Source: Streptomyces sindenensis | GTDB lineage: Bacteria > Actinomycetota > Actinomycetes > Streptomycetales > Streptomycetaceae | Direction of reading: 5' to 3' | Assembly (NCBI RefSeq): GCF_014649035.1 | Contig: NZ_BMSG01000012.1 | Coordinates: 1-64,000 of the forward strand | Length of the DNA stretch: 64,000 nucleotides | In this document: in pieces, positions 7,549-16,781 of the stretch | How the letters are laid out: every line of letters begins with the position of its first letter | Position numbering within the stretch: position 1 is the first letter of the stretch | Program-made: the position numbers and the translations under genes | The notes under the pieces: model-generated | Seen by the model: the letters and a program-made list of their open reading frames with translations, nothing else | The model's database searches: none | What the model was told of the DNA's origin: nothing

Positions 7549-10500
7549 CTAACGCTCCTGCTGGTGAGTGGGGCCGAGATGGAAACTGCCGGTCTGCGAG
7601 CCGTTGTTGTTGGCCTGCCGACCCTGCTGGATGCCCCGGCGGAGATTGGTCAGACGACCGCGCACGTCATCGGGCGCGCGCGAAACCTGAGGTCCGGACT
7701 GGTGATTCTGCTGCTGTGCGGTCCCCGGAACCAAATTGGCGCGGGGAACACGGCGAGGCAGCCCGGAAGTGGTGACCCCGCCGGCGGCGGGCTTCTTGAC
7801 CCGCTCGGCCTGGCGTACGAGTTCGTCGTTGGGCGAGGCCCGCCACGAGCTGGTGACCGACGCGTCGTCCGAACCGCGCTGAGGCAGCGGCGGAACCGGC
7901 ACCCCGGTGGGATCCGGAGCGGCCGGCGCCTGAGGTTCGGCGGGCGGCTGCTGACCGCCCTGGCCCGGACCGTGGAACCAGTTCGTCTCCAGCGTGTCGT
8001 ACAGCGGCGTACGCCCGTCCCCGGGCCCGGCCGGCGGCAGGGCCTCCGGCTGCTGGGGCTGCTGAGGGAGCGCCGGGCGGTACGGCGCCTCGCCCGCCGG
8101 GGAGGCGGACGGACGCGGCGCGCCGAAGTCGTCGCCGCGCGACGCGGGCGGCTGGTGCCCCTGGCCCTGCTGGGGCTGGTGCGGGACACCGAAGTCCGGC
8201 CGGGCGAACTGTGCGGTGCTCGCCGGGTCCTGCCCCTGCGGAGCCTGCTGCGGGTACGAGCGGTCCTGCACGCCCCCCTGGCCCGGGAAGTCGGGCCGGG
8301 CGAACTCGGAGGTGGCCCCGGGACCCTGGCGGTCGTCGGCGGGCCGCTGGTTCGGCGGAGCGTTGAACGACGGGTCCTGGCCGGGGCCCGACGGACGGGC
8401 GAACTGCCCGGTCGCGTCGTGCTCCTCGTGACCGCGGGGTGCGTCGGCGCCCCAGCTGGTGGTGGCGGGACGCTGCGGCTGCGGGTTGCCCCCGGGCAGC
8501 TCGGCGCGCGGCCCACCGGGCGGCGGCAGCTGACGGCCGGGGCCGCCGGGCTGCTGGAAACCGCCCTGCTCCTGGCGGCCCTGGGGCTGCTGCGCCCCGG
8601 GACCCTGCTGGTCAGCCTGGCCGGGCTGGTTCGGCCGGCCGTTCTGGCCGCCCTGGCCCTGCTGGTTCTGCCAGCCGGAGGGAGCCTGCTGGTTCTGCGG
8701 GGCGAACTGGCCCTGGCGGCCGTTCTGCCCGGGGGACGCCGGAGCGCCGTGCCCGAACAGGTTGGGCTGGGCACCGTCACCGCGGCCGGGCACGTCGCCC
8801 TGCGGGCCGCGGGCGCCGAGCCGGGCGCTGTTGCCGAAGGCGCCCGCGAGGCCGCCGCCCTGGCGCTGCGGAGCCGGGCCCTGGCCCGGGAAGTCCTGGC
8901 CGGAGCCGCCGTTGTTCGGCTGGCCGCCGCCCTGCTGGTCCTGCGGCCGGCCCGCCGAGCCGTCCCGGGACGGCAGCGCCGCCCGGGGACCGGTGCCGGC
9001 GCCGACCTGGCCGCGCTGACCGCCGCCGAGGCTCTTGGCGCCCGGACCGCCCGGACCGCTGCCGAGGCCGGCACGCTGGGCGTTGCCCGCACCGTTGCCG
9101 TTGCCGTTGCCCGCGAGCAGACCGCCCGGGGCGCCGGGCTGCTGACCGGAGCCCTGCTTGGACGGCGGCTGCTTGCCACCGTGCGCGACGTCGACGGGCA
9201 GCATGACCAGCGCGGTCGTACCGCCGGAGTCGGAGGGGCGCAGCTGGATCCGGATGCCGTGACGCAGCGACAGCCGGCCGACCACGAACAGACCCATGCG
9301 GCGGGAGACGGAGACGTCCACCGTCGGCGGCTGCGCGAGCCGCTCGTTGATCGCCGCGAGGTCCTCGGGGGAGAGGCCGATGCCGGTGTCGTGGATCTCG
9401 ACCAGGACGCGGCCGTCGGGCAGCGCGTGACCGGTGACCTTGACCTTCGTCTGCGGCGAGGAGAACGACGTGGCGTTCTCCAGCAGCTCGGCGAGCAGGT
9501 GCACGAGGTCGTTGACGACGCGTCCCGCGACCTCGGTGGCGGGCACCGCGGACAGTTCGATGCGCTCGTACTGCTCCACCTCGGACGCGGCGGCGCGGAG
9601 CACGTCGACCAGCGGGACGGGGCGGGTCCACCGGCGGCCCGGCTCCTCGCCCGCGAGGACGAGGAGGTTCTCGCCGTTCCGGCGCATACGGGTCGCGAGG
9701 TGGTCGAGCTTGAAGAGCGAGGACAGCTGGTCCGGGTCGGCCTCGCGCGACTCCAGCTCGGAGATGAGCGAGAGCTGGCGCTGGATGAGGCCCTGGGAGC
9801 GGCGCGAGAGGTTGGTGAACATCGCGTTGACGTTGCCCCGGAGGAGGGCCTGCTCGGCGGCGAGGCGGACGGCCTCGCGGTGCACGTCGTCGAAGGCCGC
9901 GGCCACCTGGCCGATCTCGTCCCGGGAGTGCACGCCGACCGACTCGACGGAGGTGTCGACGTCCTGCGGGTCGGTCTCGGAGAGCTGCTTGACGAGCTCG
10001 GGCAGCCGGTCCTGGGCGACGCGGGTGGCGGTGTCCTGGAGACGGCGCAAGGACCGGATCATGGAGCGGGCCACCACGAAGGCGCCGACGAGCGAGACGC
10101 CGAGCACGATGAAGATGACCACACCGTTGACGATCGCGTCGCGCTGGGAGGCCTGGCGCAGCTCGCGGGCCTTGGCCTCCATGTCGCTCAGGAGGGTGGC
10201 CTCGATCGTCTCCATGGCCTTGATCTTGATGGTGCTCTGGTCGTACCAGTCCAGGTACGACCGGACCTGCTTGCCCTCGATCCCGTTCGTGGTGTCCAGG
10301 ATCCGCTTGGCGTACATGTTCCCGGCGTTGATCTCCGGGTTGCCGTTCTCCAGGGGCCCCATGAGCTCTTCGGCGCCCTGCCCGGTCGTCGCGTAGATCT
10401 GCTTGAACGACTTGAGGGCGCGGGACTCCTTGGCGAGCGCGTTGGAGCCGAACTGCCGGTCGTTCTGGTTCAGGTGCGGTTCCTTGACCGAACCGCCGGG

Positions 10501-11322
10501 CAGCGCCGCGGCGATGATCGCGCGCTGGACGGAGGCGTACTCCTTGGCGGAGGAGAACGCCGCCAGGGCCCGGGTCCGCTTGATCATGTCCGGGTTGCTG
10601 GTCGCCTGCGCCATGTCCTGCGAGAGGCTCAGCAGCGAGGTGATCAGCTGGCTGTACTGGTCGATCGTGTTGAGACTCGGTGCGCCTTCCTCGTACGCCG
10701 TCTTGCGGATCGTACGGATGGTGCCGAGCTGGGAGGCGATCGACGAGATGCTCGCGTGGATGCTCTCCAGCGACTCGTCGCCCTCGGAGTCACCGATCGT
10801 GTCGGTCTCGTCGAGGAAGGCGTTCTTGGCGCGGTCGGTCTTGTCCCGGGGCCCGGTGACCTTGTAGTCGGTGGGCTTGGACTTGTTCGACAGCGGACCG
10901 GCCGACTGGTCGCGTTCCACCTGAAGAGCATGGGCGAGCGAGGTCGCCTGCTTGGTCATCTTCGTCAGCAGCTGCATGTGCTCCAGCTGCTGCATGTCGG
11001 TCATCGACTCCTGGATCCGCAGACCGCCCAGGCTGGTCGCGGCGACCACCGGGAGGGCGAGGAGCGAGACCAGTCGCGTACTGATGCGCCAGTTACGGAG
11101 CGCTATTCGCGAGCCCGTGTCGACAGGGCCCCGCGGCTGTGCGGCCGTGTCCGGCTCCGCACCGCTCGTCGTGGAGCCCGGGCGCTGCGCACGGTCGCTG
11201 TTGTCGCCGGCAGCGGCCGGCCCGGGGTTCTGGGCGTGCTGGGGCGAGGAACCGCGGTCGGTCCCGCCGCGCGGCTCCTGTTCCGCCGGAGCGCTGCCAT
11301 CCCTCTTGAAACGTCCCTGCAC
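7549..11322 (-). CDS. cvnA1: Conservon sensor histidine kinase-like protein CvnA (second operon)
   Basis: A 1257-aa membrane sensor with the same architecture as CvnA2: two membrane segments (near residues 80-98 and 395-415) flanking a helical extracytoplasmic sensor, a HAMP-like region, an ATPase domain with N-box LLENATSFSSP and G-box DTGIGL, then a ~550-residue Gly/Gln/Pro-rich disordered tail. The tail ends in SGLPRRVPRANLVPGT and DVRGRLTNLRRGIQQGR, the motif shared with the other CvnA. Sensor domains of the two paralogues are clearly diverged, unlike their B and D partners. The GTG start has AGAGG 11 nt upstream. It is the first gene of the operon and is transcribed away from the small gene at 11905. 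Confidence 0.92.
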   Translation of the reverse strand: MQGRFKRDGSAPAEQEPRGGTDRGSSPQHAQNPGPAAAGDNSDRAQRPGSTTSGAEPDTAAQPRGPVDTGSRIALRNWRISTRLVSLLALPVVAATSLGGLRIQESMTDMQQLEHMQLLTKMTKQATSLAHALQVERDQSAGPLSNKSKPTDYKVTGPRDKTDRAKNAFLDETDTIGDSEGDESLESIHASISSIASQLGTIRTIRKTAYEEGAPSLNTIDQYSQLITSLLSLSQDMAQATSNPDMIKRTRALAAFSSAKEYASVQRAIIAAALPGGSVKEPHLNQNDRQFGSNALAKESRALKSFKQIYATTGQGAEELMGPLENGNPEINAGNMYAKRILDTTNGIEGKQVRSYLDWYDQSTIKIKAMETIEATLLSDMEAKARELRQASQRDAIVNGVVIFIVLGVSLVGAFVVARSMIRSLRRLQDTATRVAQDRLPELVKQLSETDPQDVDTSVESVGVHSRDEIGQVAAAFDDVHREAVRLAAEQALLRGNVNAMFTNLSRRSQGLIQRQLSLISELESREADPDQLSSLFKLDHLATRMRRNGENLLVLAGEEPGRRWTRPVPLVDVLRAAASEVEQYERIELSAVPATEVAGRVVNDLVHLLAELLENATSFSSPQTKVKVTGHALPDGRVLVEIHDTGIGLSPEDLAAINERLAQPPTVDVSVSRRMGLFVVGRLSLRHGIRIQLRPSDSGGTTALVMLPVDVAHGGKQPPSKQGSGQQPGAPGGLLAGNGNGNGAGNAQRAGLGSGPGGPGAKSLGGGQRGQVGAGTGPRAALPSRDGSAGRPQDQQGGGQPNNGGSGQDFPGQGPAPQRQGGGLAGAFGNSARLGARGPQGDVPGRGDGAQPNLFGHGAPASPGQNGRQGQFAPQNQQAPSGWQNQQGQGGQNGRPNQPGQADQQGPGAQQPQGRQEQGGFQQPGGPGRQLPPPGGPRAELPGGNPQPQRPATTSWGADAPRGHEEHDATGQFARPSGPGQDPSFNAPPNQRPADDRQGPGATSEFARPDFPGQGGVQDRSYPQQAPQGQDPASTAQFARPDFGVPHQPQQGQGHQPPASRGDDFGAPRPSASPAGEAPYRPALPQQPQQPEALPPAGPGDGRTPLYDTLETNWFHGPGQGGQQPPAEPQAPAAPDPTGVPVPPLPQRGSDDASVTSSWRASPNDELVRQAERVKKPAAGGVTTSGLPRRVPRANLVPGTAQQQNHQSGPQVSRAPDDVRGRLTNLRRGIQQGRQANNNGSQTGSFHLGPTHQQER

Positions 11323-11904
11323 TAGCGTCGCAACCTCTGGACCAGGCGTCCCGCCCGCGTGTGCGGACAGGACGGTGTCGGCGTCGTGGGGCGCTGGACG
11401 CGCCCCATGGTGGTCGTGTGAGTGACCGGCGTACTTCCCCCTCCCGCCGCCACTCGGCGCTGCGTTGCGCCCCTGCGCGCCGGCCTGAAACCCGCGGCGG
11501 TGCGTGGAATTTCAGCACAGTGCAGGATCTCCAACAAGGCCCATGTACCGGGCTGTGACCTGCGTGACACGTTGTGATGAACGAGTAACAAGCAGTGGAG
11601 AGTGATCGTGGGTAAAGCGGACTATTGCGGAGGATTTGCCTAGGGGTGGGGGGTGTCCCAGTCGCGATGATCAGGAGCGGAATGGTGGATTCAGTGATGC
11701 AATGTCCGTTTCCGGGACCGCGATCCGCCGCCCGAAATGAGTCAATTGTCGATTAGTTCGTGAGCAAACTCACATGATGATCGTCGCCTCATCCCGGCTC
11801 CGGCGGGGAATCGGATGTTTAGCCTGACGCTTTACAGGGATGGCGAATCCGACAAGCCGGCGCCGCGACGAGCGACGCCCTCACCGACAGGGTCCTGACG
11901 GCAG
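11323..11904. other. Divergent intergenic region upstream of cvnA1
   Basis: About 580 bp without a convincing gene, lying between cvnA1 (-) and the 60-aa gene (+). It must hold the promoters of both. It is noticeably lower in GC from about 11,520 to 11,820. No specific operator could be assigned. Confidence 0.6.
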
Positions 11905-12087
11905 ATGAAGACGACGACGATGTTCCGCAACATTGCCAACCCCCGGCGCACCACGCTGGCGCACCTCAAGGACGCCGAAGCGCTGCAGACGCCGTTCCTG
12001 CCGGAGCACGCCGCCGACCTGCCCAACGTCACGGCCAACCCGCGCCGCACGATCCTCATGGAAGCCCCGGTCGCGGCCGCGCAGTAG
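11905..12087 (+). CDS. Small conserved-type protein, function unknown
   Basis: A 60-aa open frame with good Streptomyces codon bias and no recognised domain. It contains a duplicated hexapeptide, ANPRRT, at residues 11-16 and 44-49, separated by an acidic/hydrophobic stretch (HLKDAEALQTPFLPEHAADLP). There is no signal peptide or membrane segment. The ribosome site is weak; an internal ATG at 11920 is an alternative start. It lies opposite the cvn1 operon, so a link to that operon is possible but unproven. It could also be a short regulatory peptide or a precursor peptide; no modifying enzyme lies nearby. Confidence 0.6.
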   Translation: MKTTTMFRNIANPRRTTLAHLKDAEALQTPFLPEHAADLPNVTANPRRTILMEAPVAAAQ

Positions 12088-12346
12088 GTCACCGGGCCAT
12101 GCGCGAGGCTGCGCCCCCTCACGGCGTCGACGCCTCGCCCGGCCCGGACCGCCCCGTCGCGCCGTCCGGCACGCACGCTCGCGGCGTCGGCCGAACGCCC
12201 TGGTAGCTCCGCTGCGAGGGCCTCCGGCCGCCCTGCGATCGGACGCACGGGACGACGCTCCTTATCGGGGCGATCCGGGCCGGTCGAGGCGCTAGCCTGG
12301 AGCGTCAGTCTTCAGCCAGCCAGCAAGTGAGGGGCGACAGCATCCC

Positions 12347-13132
12347 GTGCGCATCGCCAGGTTCTCCATCGACGGCAATGTCGCCTTCGGCGCCGTCGAG
12401 GGGCAGGGCACCGTGGAATCCGGTGACCTCGTCCTCGACATCATCAAGGGCATCCCGTACGCCGACTTCGAGCTCTCGGGCACCAAGGTCCCGCTGAACA
12501 AGGTCCGGCTGCTGCCCCCCGTGCTCCCCAACAAGGTCGTGGCCATCGGCCGCAACTACGCGGAGCACGCCGCCGAACTCGGCCACGAGGTCCCCGAAGC
12601 GCCGATCACCTTCTTCAAGCCCACCACCTCGGTGATCGGCTCCGGCGACGCGATCGAGTACCCCTCCTTCTCCGAAGAGCTGCACCACGAGGCCGAGCTG
12701 GCCGTGGTCATCGGCCGCATGTGCCGCGAGGTCCCCCGCGAACGCGTGCGTGACGTCATCCTCGGCTACACCTGCGCCAACGACGTCACCGCCCGCGACG
12801 TGCAGAAGCGCGAGAAGCAGTGGGCCCGCGCCAAGGGCTTCGACACCTCCTGCCCGCTGGGCCCCTGGGTGGAGACCGACGTGGACCCCCACGACCTCAC
12901 CATCCAGGCGACGGTCAACGGCGAGCAGCGGCAGCTCGGCCGCACCAGCGACATGGTCCGCTCCATCGAGGACCTGGTCGTCCACATCACGGAGGCCATG
13001 ACCCTCCTCCCGGGCGACGTCATCCTCACGGGCACCCCCGCAGGGGTCGGACCCCTGCACGTCGGCGACGAGGTCGCCGTCACCATCGAAGGCATCGGCA
13101 CTCTCACCAACAAGGTGATCAAGCGTGGCTAA
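12347..13132 (+). CDS. Fumarylacetoacetate hydrolase (FAH) family protein
   Basis: A 261-aa protein of the FAH/2-hydroxyhepta-2,4-diene-1,7-dioate isomerase superfamily. Visible features are [12 protein letters not shown] (about residues 66-77), the metal-binding ExE pair in [12 protein letters not shown] (about 105-116), [12 protein letters not shown] (about 131-142) and [13 protein letters not shown] (about 222-234). Members catalyse metal-dependent hydrolysis, decarboxylation or tautomerisation of beta-diketo acids such as oxaloacetate or acylpyruvates; the substrate cannot be inferred. The start is GTG. The gene overlaps gltX by 8 bp, so the two are co-translated, an arrangement common in Streptomyces. 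Confidence 0.88.
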   Translation: MRIARFSIDGNVAFGAVEGQGTVESGDLVLDIIKGIPYADFELSGTKVPLNKVRLLPPVLPNKVVAIGRNYAEHAAELGHEVPEAPITFFKPTTSVIGSGDAIEYPSFSEELHHEAELAVVIGRMCREVPRERVRDVILGYTCANDVTARDVQKREKQWARAKGFDTSCPLGPWVETDVDPHDLTIQATVNGEQRQLGRTSDMVRSIEDLVVHITEAMTLLPGDVILTGTPAGVGPLHVGDEVAVTIEGIGTLTNKVIKRG

Positions 13133-14600
13133 CGCATCAGTACGCGTCCGTTTCTGTCCCTCCCCGACCGGCAACCCCCACGTGGGCCTGGTCCGGACGG
13201 CCCTGTTCAACTGGGCCTTCGCCCGGCACCACCAGGGCACCCTGGTCTTCCGGATCGAGGACACCGACGCCGCGCGCGACTCCGAGGAGTCCTACCAGCA
13301 GCTGCTCGACTCGATGCGCTGGCTGGGCCTGGACTGGGACGAGGGCCCCGAGATCGGCGGACCGCACGCCCCCTACCGCCAGTCGCAGCGGATGGACCTG
13401 TACAAGGACGTCGCCGAGAAGCTCCTCGCCGCCGGGTACGCCTACCCCTGCTACTGCACCACCGAGGAGCTGGACACCCGCCGCGACGCCGCCCGCGCCG
13501 CCGGGAAGCCCTCCGGCTACGACGGCCACTGCCGCGACCTCACCGCCGAGCAGAAGGCGGCGTACGAGGCCGGGGGCCGCACCTCGATCGTCCGCTTCCG
13601 GATGCCCGACGAGGCCATCACCTTCACCGACCTCGTCCGCGGCGAGATCACCGTCCAGCCGGAGAACGTCCCCGACTACGGCATCGTCCGTGCCAACGGG
13701 GCGCCGCTCTACACCCTGGTCAACCCGGTCGACGACGCGCTGATGGAGATCACCCACGTCCTGCGCGGCGAGGACCTGCTCTCCTCCACCCCGCGCCAGA
13801 TCGCCCTCTACCGGGCGCTCATCGAGCTGGGCATCGCCAAGGACACCCCCGCCTTCGGCCACCTGCCGTACGTCATGGGCGAGGGCAACAAGAAGCTGTC
13901 CAAGCGCGACCCGCAGGCCTCCCTCAACCTCTACCGGGAGCGCGGCTTCCTCCCCGAGGGACTGCTGAACTACCTCTCGCTGCTCGGCTGGTCGATCGCC
14001 GAGGACCGCGACATCTTCTCGATGGACGAGCTGATCGCCGCCTTCGACATCGGGGACGTCAACGCGAACCCGGCCCGCTTCGACCTCAAGAAGGCCGAGC
14101 ACATCAACGCCGAGCACATCCGCATGCTCGACGTGAAGACCTTCACCGAGGCCTGCGGCCCCTGGCTGAAGGCCCCTTTCGCACCCTGGGCCCCCGAGGC
14201 CTTCGACGCGGAGAAGTGGACCCGGATCGCCCCGTACGCCCAGACCCGGGTCACCGTGCTCTCCGACATCACCGACAACGTCGACTTCCTCTTCCTCGAC
14301 GAGCCGGTGGAGGACGAGGCCTCCTGGACCAAGGCCATGAAGGGCGATCCGGTGGCCCTGCTCACGACCGCCCGCGCCAACCTGGAGGCGGCCGACTGGA
14401 GCGACCCCGAGTCGCTGAAGAACGCCGTCCTGACCGCCGGTGAGGCCCACGGCCTCAAGCTCGGCAAGGCCCAGGCCCCGGTCCGCGTCGCCGTCACCGG
14501 CCGCACGGTCGGCCTGCCGCTCTTCGAGTCCCTGGAGATCCTGGGCCGCGAGAAGAGCCTGGCCCGGGTGGACGCCGCGCTGGCGAAGCTGGCCGGGTAA
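13125..14600 (+). CDS. gltX: Glutamyl-tRNA synthetase
   Basis: A 491-aa class I aminoacyl-tRNA synthetase that ligates glutamate to tRNA-Glu. The HIGH-equivalent SPTGNPHVG is at residues 11-19 and the KMSKS-equivalent KKLSKRDP is near 250. In actinobacteria the enzyme is normally non-discriminating: it also forms Glu-tRNA-Gln, which GatCAB amidates. That fits the tRNA-Glu and tRNA-Gln genes found about 0.9 kb downstream. The GTG start overlaps the end of the FAH-family gene, and a 17-bp hairpin follows the stop codon. Confidence 0.96.
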   Translation: MANASVRVRFCPSPTGNPHVGLVRTALFNWAFARHHQGTLVFRIEDTDAARDSEESYQQLLDSMRWLGLDWDEGPEIGGPHAPYRQSQRMDLYKDVAEKLLAAGYAYPCYCTTEELDTRRDAARAAGKPSGYDGHCRDLTAEQKAAYEAGGRTSIVRFRMPDEAITFTDLVRGEITVQPENVPDYGIVRANGAPLYTLVNPVDDALMEITHVLRGEDLLSSTPRQIALYRALIELGIAKDTPAFGHLPYVMGEGNKKLSKRDPQASLNLYRERGFLPEGLLNYLSLLGWSIAEDRDIFSMDELIAAFDIGDVNANPARFDLKKAEHINAEHIRMLDVKTFTEACGPWLKAPFAPWAPEAFDAEKWTRIAPYAQTRVTVLSDITDNVDFLFLDEPVEDEASWTKAMKGDPVALLTTARANLEAADWSDPESLKNAVLTAGEAHGLKLGKAQAPVRVAVTGRTVGLPLFESLEILGREKSLARVDAALAKLAG

Positions 14601-14617
14601 CCGGACCGGACACCTCC

Positions 14618-14653
14618 GAGGAGGGCCGCAGCCGACCGGCTGCGGCCCTCCTC
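14618..14653 (+). terminator. Terminator after gltX
   Basis: A 17-bp perfect inverted repeat (GAGGAGGGCCGCAGCCG and its complement) with a minimal loop, followed by GTTT, starting 17 bp after the gltX stop codon. Confidence 0.85.
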
Positions 14654-14696
14654 GTTTGCCCTCCGCCGCGGCCCGCCGACGGCTACCGTGAGATCC

Positions 14697-15416
14697 ATGC
14701 CGATCCGCGCCGTGCTCTGGGACATCGACGACACGATCTTCGACTACGCGGGCGCCGACCGCACCGGCATGCGGCTCCACCTGGAGGGCGTGGGACTGCC
14801 CGAGGCGTACGCGTCGGTCGACGAGGCCCTCGACGCCTGGAAGGCGATCACCGTCCGGCACTGGGCGCGCGTCGCCGCCGGGGAGACCGACTTCCTCGGG
14901 CAGCGCCGGGACCGCGTGCGGGAGTTCCTCTCGCGGGCCCTGACGGACGCCGAGGCCGACGACTGGTTCGCCGGCCATGTGACCCACTACGAGGCCGCCT
15001 GGTCGCTCTTCCCGGACGTGTTGCCGGCCCTGGACCGCCTGGTGCCCGACTACCGGCACGCGATCCTCTCCAACTCCAGCACCGGTCACCAGCACCGCAA
15101 GCTCACCGCGCTCGGCGTCCGGGATCGCTTCGAGGCGATGGTCTGCGCCGTCGAACTCGGCATCTCCAAGCCGGAGGCCGGCGCCTTCCACGCGGCCTGC
15201 GAGGCGCTCGCGCTGGATCCGCACGAAGTGGCGTACGTGGGCGACGAGCCGGACATCGACGCGAGCGGCGCCGTCGCCGCCGGGCTCACCGGCATCTGGC
15301 TCGACCGGCAGGGCAGGGGCGGACGCTCCGATCTCGTGCGGATCACCGGGCTCGACCAGCTGCCGGGGCTGCTGGCAGGCGATACCCGTTTTGGAGCGCC
15401 GGACACCTTCGGGTAA
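14697..15416 (+). CDS. HAD-family hydrolase (phosphatase)
   Basis: A 239-aa haloacid dehalogenase superfamily hydrolase. Motif I is WDIDDTIFDY near residues 8-17 (nucleophile Asp and acid Asp), motif II is ILSNSST, the motif III lysine lies in ISKPEAGAF, and motif IV is YVGDEPDIDASGA. The helical cap suggests a C1-cap small-molecule phosphatase of the YjjG/2-haloacid type; the substrate is unknown. An in-frame GTG nine bases upstream is an alternative start. It stands alone between gltX and the tRNA cluster. Confidence 0.87.
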   Translation: MPIRAVLWDIDDTIFDYAGADRTGMRLHLEGVGLPEAYASVDEALDAWKAITVRHWARVAAGETDFLGQRRDRVREFLSRALTDAEADDWFAGHVTHYEAAWSLFPDVLPALDRLVPDYRHAILSNSSTGHQHRKLTALGVRDRFEAMVCAVELGISKPEAGAFHAACEALALDPHEVAYVGDEPDIDASGAVAAGLTGIWLDRQGRGGRSDLVRITGLDQLPGLLAGDTRFGAPDTFG

Positions 15417-15504
15417 TGTTCTTTCTGCGCCGCCCGAGCGGGCCGAAAGATCCGGCCGGGAAGCGCAGACAGAAGTGAAGCCCCCGCCAGGGGTTGCATT
15501 TCAG

Positions 15505-15576
15505 TGGGCTATGGTGTAATTGGCAACACTACGGTTTCTGGTACCGTCATTCTAGGTTCGAGTCCTGGTAGCCCAG
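15505..15576 (+). tRNA. tRNA-Gln (CTG)
   Basis: A 72-nt cloverleaf. The acceptor stem pairs TGGGCTA with TAGCCCA. The anticodon loop TTCTGGT sits in the ACGGT/ACCGT stem, giving anticodon CTG. The T-loop GGTTCGAGTCC is canonical. CCA is not encoded. Confidence 0.95.
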
Positions 15577-15613
15577 CGCAGTACAGCAAGACCAGCAGTA
15601 TCCAGCAGGACAA

Positions 15614-15686
15614 GCCCCCGTTGTGTAGCGGCCTAGCACGCTGCCCTCTCACGGCAGTAGCGCCGGTTCGAATCCGGTCGGGGGTA
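15614..15686 (+). tRNA. tRNA-Glu (CTC), copy 1
   Basis: A 73-nt cloverleaf. The acceptor GCCCCCG pairs with CGGGGGT (terminal G-T). The anticodon loop CTCTCAC in the CTGCC/GGCAG stem gives anticodon CTC. The T-loop CGGTTCGAATCCG is canonical. CCA is not encoded. Confidence 0.95.
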
Positions 15687-15748
15687 CAGATCCTTCCCGC
15701 GAGAACATCATGGGTCGCACCCATCGCTCTCGATGCAGGATCGCTAGG

Positions 15749-15821
15749 GCCCCCGTTGTGTAGCGGCCTAGCACGCTGCCCTCTCACGGCAGTAGCGCCG
15801 GTTCGAATCCGGTCGGGGGTA
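15749..15821 (+). tRNA. tRNA-Glu (CTC), copy 2
   Basis: Identical in sequence to copy 1 (15614-15686), in the same orientation. Confidence 0.95.
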
Positions 15822-15833
15822 CTTGTCTCACCA

Positions 15834-15905
15834 TGGGCTATGGTGTAATTGGCAACACTACGGTTTCTGGTACCGTCATTCTAGGTTCGAGTCCTGGTAG
15901 CCCAG
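15834..15905 (+). tRNA. tRNA-Gln (CTG), copy 2
   Basis: Identical in sequence to the tRNA-Gln at 15505-15576, so the cluster looks like a partial duplication of a Gln-Glu unit. Confidence 0.95.
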
Positions 15906-15925
15906 CGCAAGTCAGCAGTAACCAC

Positions 15926-15998
15926 GCCCCCGTTGTGTAGCGGCCTAGCACGCTGCCCTCTCACGGCAGTAGCGCCGGTTCGAATCCGGTCGGGGGTA
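15926..15998 (+). tRNA. tRNA-Glu (CTC), copy 3
   Basis: Third identical tRNA-Glu copy. It is followed 17 bp later by a terminator hairpin, so the five tRNAs probably form one transcript. Confidence 0.95.
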
Positions 15999-16015
15999 CA
16001 ACAGAGCAGTACGGA

Positions 16016-16043
16016 AAGGCCCTTCACCTCAATGAAGGGCCTT
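16016..16043. terminator. Terminator after the tRNA cluster
   Basis: Perfect 11-bp inverted repeat AAGGCCCTTCA / TGAAGGGCCTT with a 6-nt loop. The minus-strand regulator ends just beyond it, so it may work in both directions. Confidence 0.85.
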
Positions 16044-16051
16044 CTTCGTTG

Positions 16052-16693
16052 TCACAAGCCGTACCGGCGGGCCGACTCCTCGCTCTGCGCCAGCCGCCGC
16101 AGGGACATCAGCAGCGGCTCGTACAGCACCGCCGACGCGACGGCCTTCTCGACCTGCTCGGCCTCCGAGTCGTACGTCTCCATCTCGTCCAGATCGTGCA
16201 CCGCGGCCTGCTCCATGATCCGGGCCTGCCGGGTCAAGTAGCCGATGTCACACGGATATCCGAGCCGTACGAGCGTGGCCACGGACGCGACCAGCGACCG
16301 GTGGACCGGGGAGAGGTCGCCCAGCTCCAGGACGGTCGACCACCCCAACTCCGTGAGCAGCTCGGTCACATGGGCGCGGGCGAGGGCGGTCTCCGGGGCG
16401 TCCTCGTCCGGTGACGGACCGTGCGGCAGGGCCCACAGCGCCGCCCCCAGACGGATCGTGCGGCCCAGCGACTCGTCGTCGACATGGGTGAGCACCTCGC
16501 GGGCCGTCGCCACCGGGAGCCGCCCCACCTGGATCAGCGCCCGGACCAGCCGGAGCCGCCGCAGATGGCCCTCGTCGTACTCCGCCTGCGTCGCGCTCAC
16601 CCGCAGCCCGGCCGGCAGCAGCCCCTCCCGCAGGTAGTACTTGATCGTCGCCGTGGAGACACCGCTCCGCTCACTGAGTTCCGAGAGTCGCAT
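16052..16693 (-). CDS. MerR-family transcriptional regulator
   Basis: A 213-aa protein with an N-terminal MerR-type winged helix (MRLSELSERSGVSTATIKYYLREGLLPAG, residues 1-29) followed by a long helical C-terminal region of unknown ligand specificity and no obvious metal-binding cysteines. It is divergent from the DUF4188 gene at 16782; the 88-bp gap holds a 19-bp dyad typical of MerR sites. It probably regulates itself and that neighbour. An upstream extension of the frame across the divergent promoter was rejected because the recognised fold starts at this ATG. Confidence 0.9.
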   Translation of the reverse strand: MRLSELSERSGVSTATIKYYLREGLLPAGLRVSATQAEYDEGHLRRLRLVRALIQVGRLPVATAREVLTHVDDESLGRTIRLGAALWALPHGPSPDEDAPETALARAHVTELLTELGWSTVLELGDLSPVHRSLVASVATLVRLGYPCDIGYLTRQARIMEQAAVHDLDEMETYDSEAEQVEKAVASAVLYEPLLMSLRRLAQSEESARRYGL

Positions 16694-16733
16694 CCGCCGC
16701 ACCTTCCCTTGCGCCCCGCCTTGGGCAGTGACA

Positions 16734-16752
16734 CTATCCCACCATTGGATAG
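16734..16752. promoter_or_regulatory. Candidate MerR operator
   Basis: Dyad CTATCC-n7-GGATAG in the divergent promoter between the MerR gene and the DUF4188 gene. Size and position fit a MerR-type site. Assignment is by position only. Confidence 0.5.
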
Positions 16753-16781
16753 CGCCACTCTCCAACGAATCGGGGTACGAC

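Noticed and set aside
7069..11325. A 1418-codon open frame opposite cvnA1/cvnB1
   Set aside because: Same antisense artefact; low-complexity Arg/Ala/Leu translation and no ribosome site.
15505..15998. tRNA cluster as attachment site of the mobile element
   Set aside because: No truncated tRNA copy or integrase is adjacent; the direct repeat of the element lies at 39376/46222 instead.
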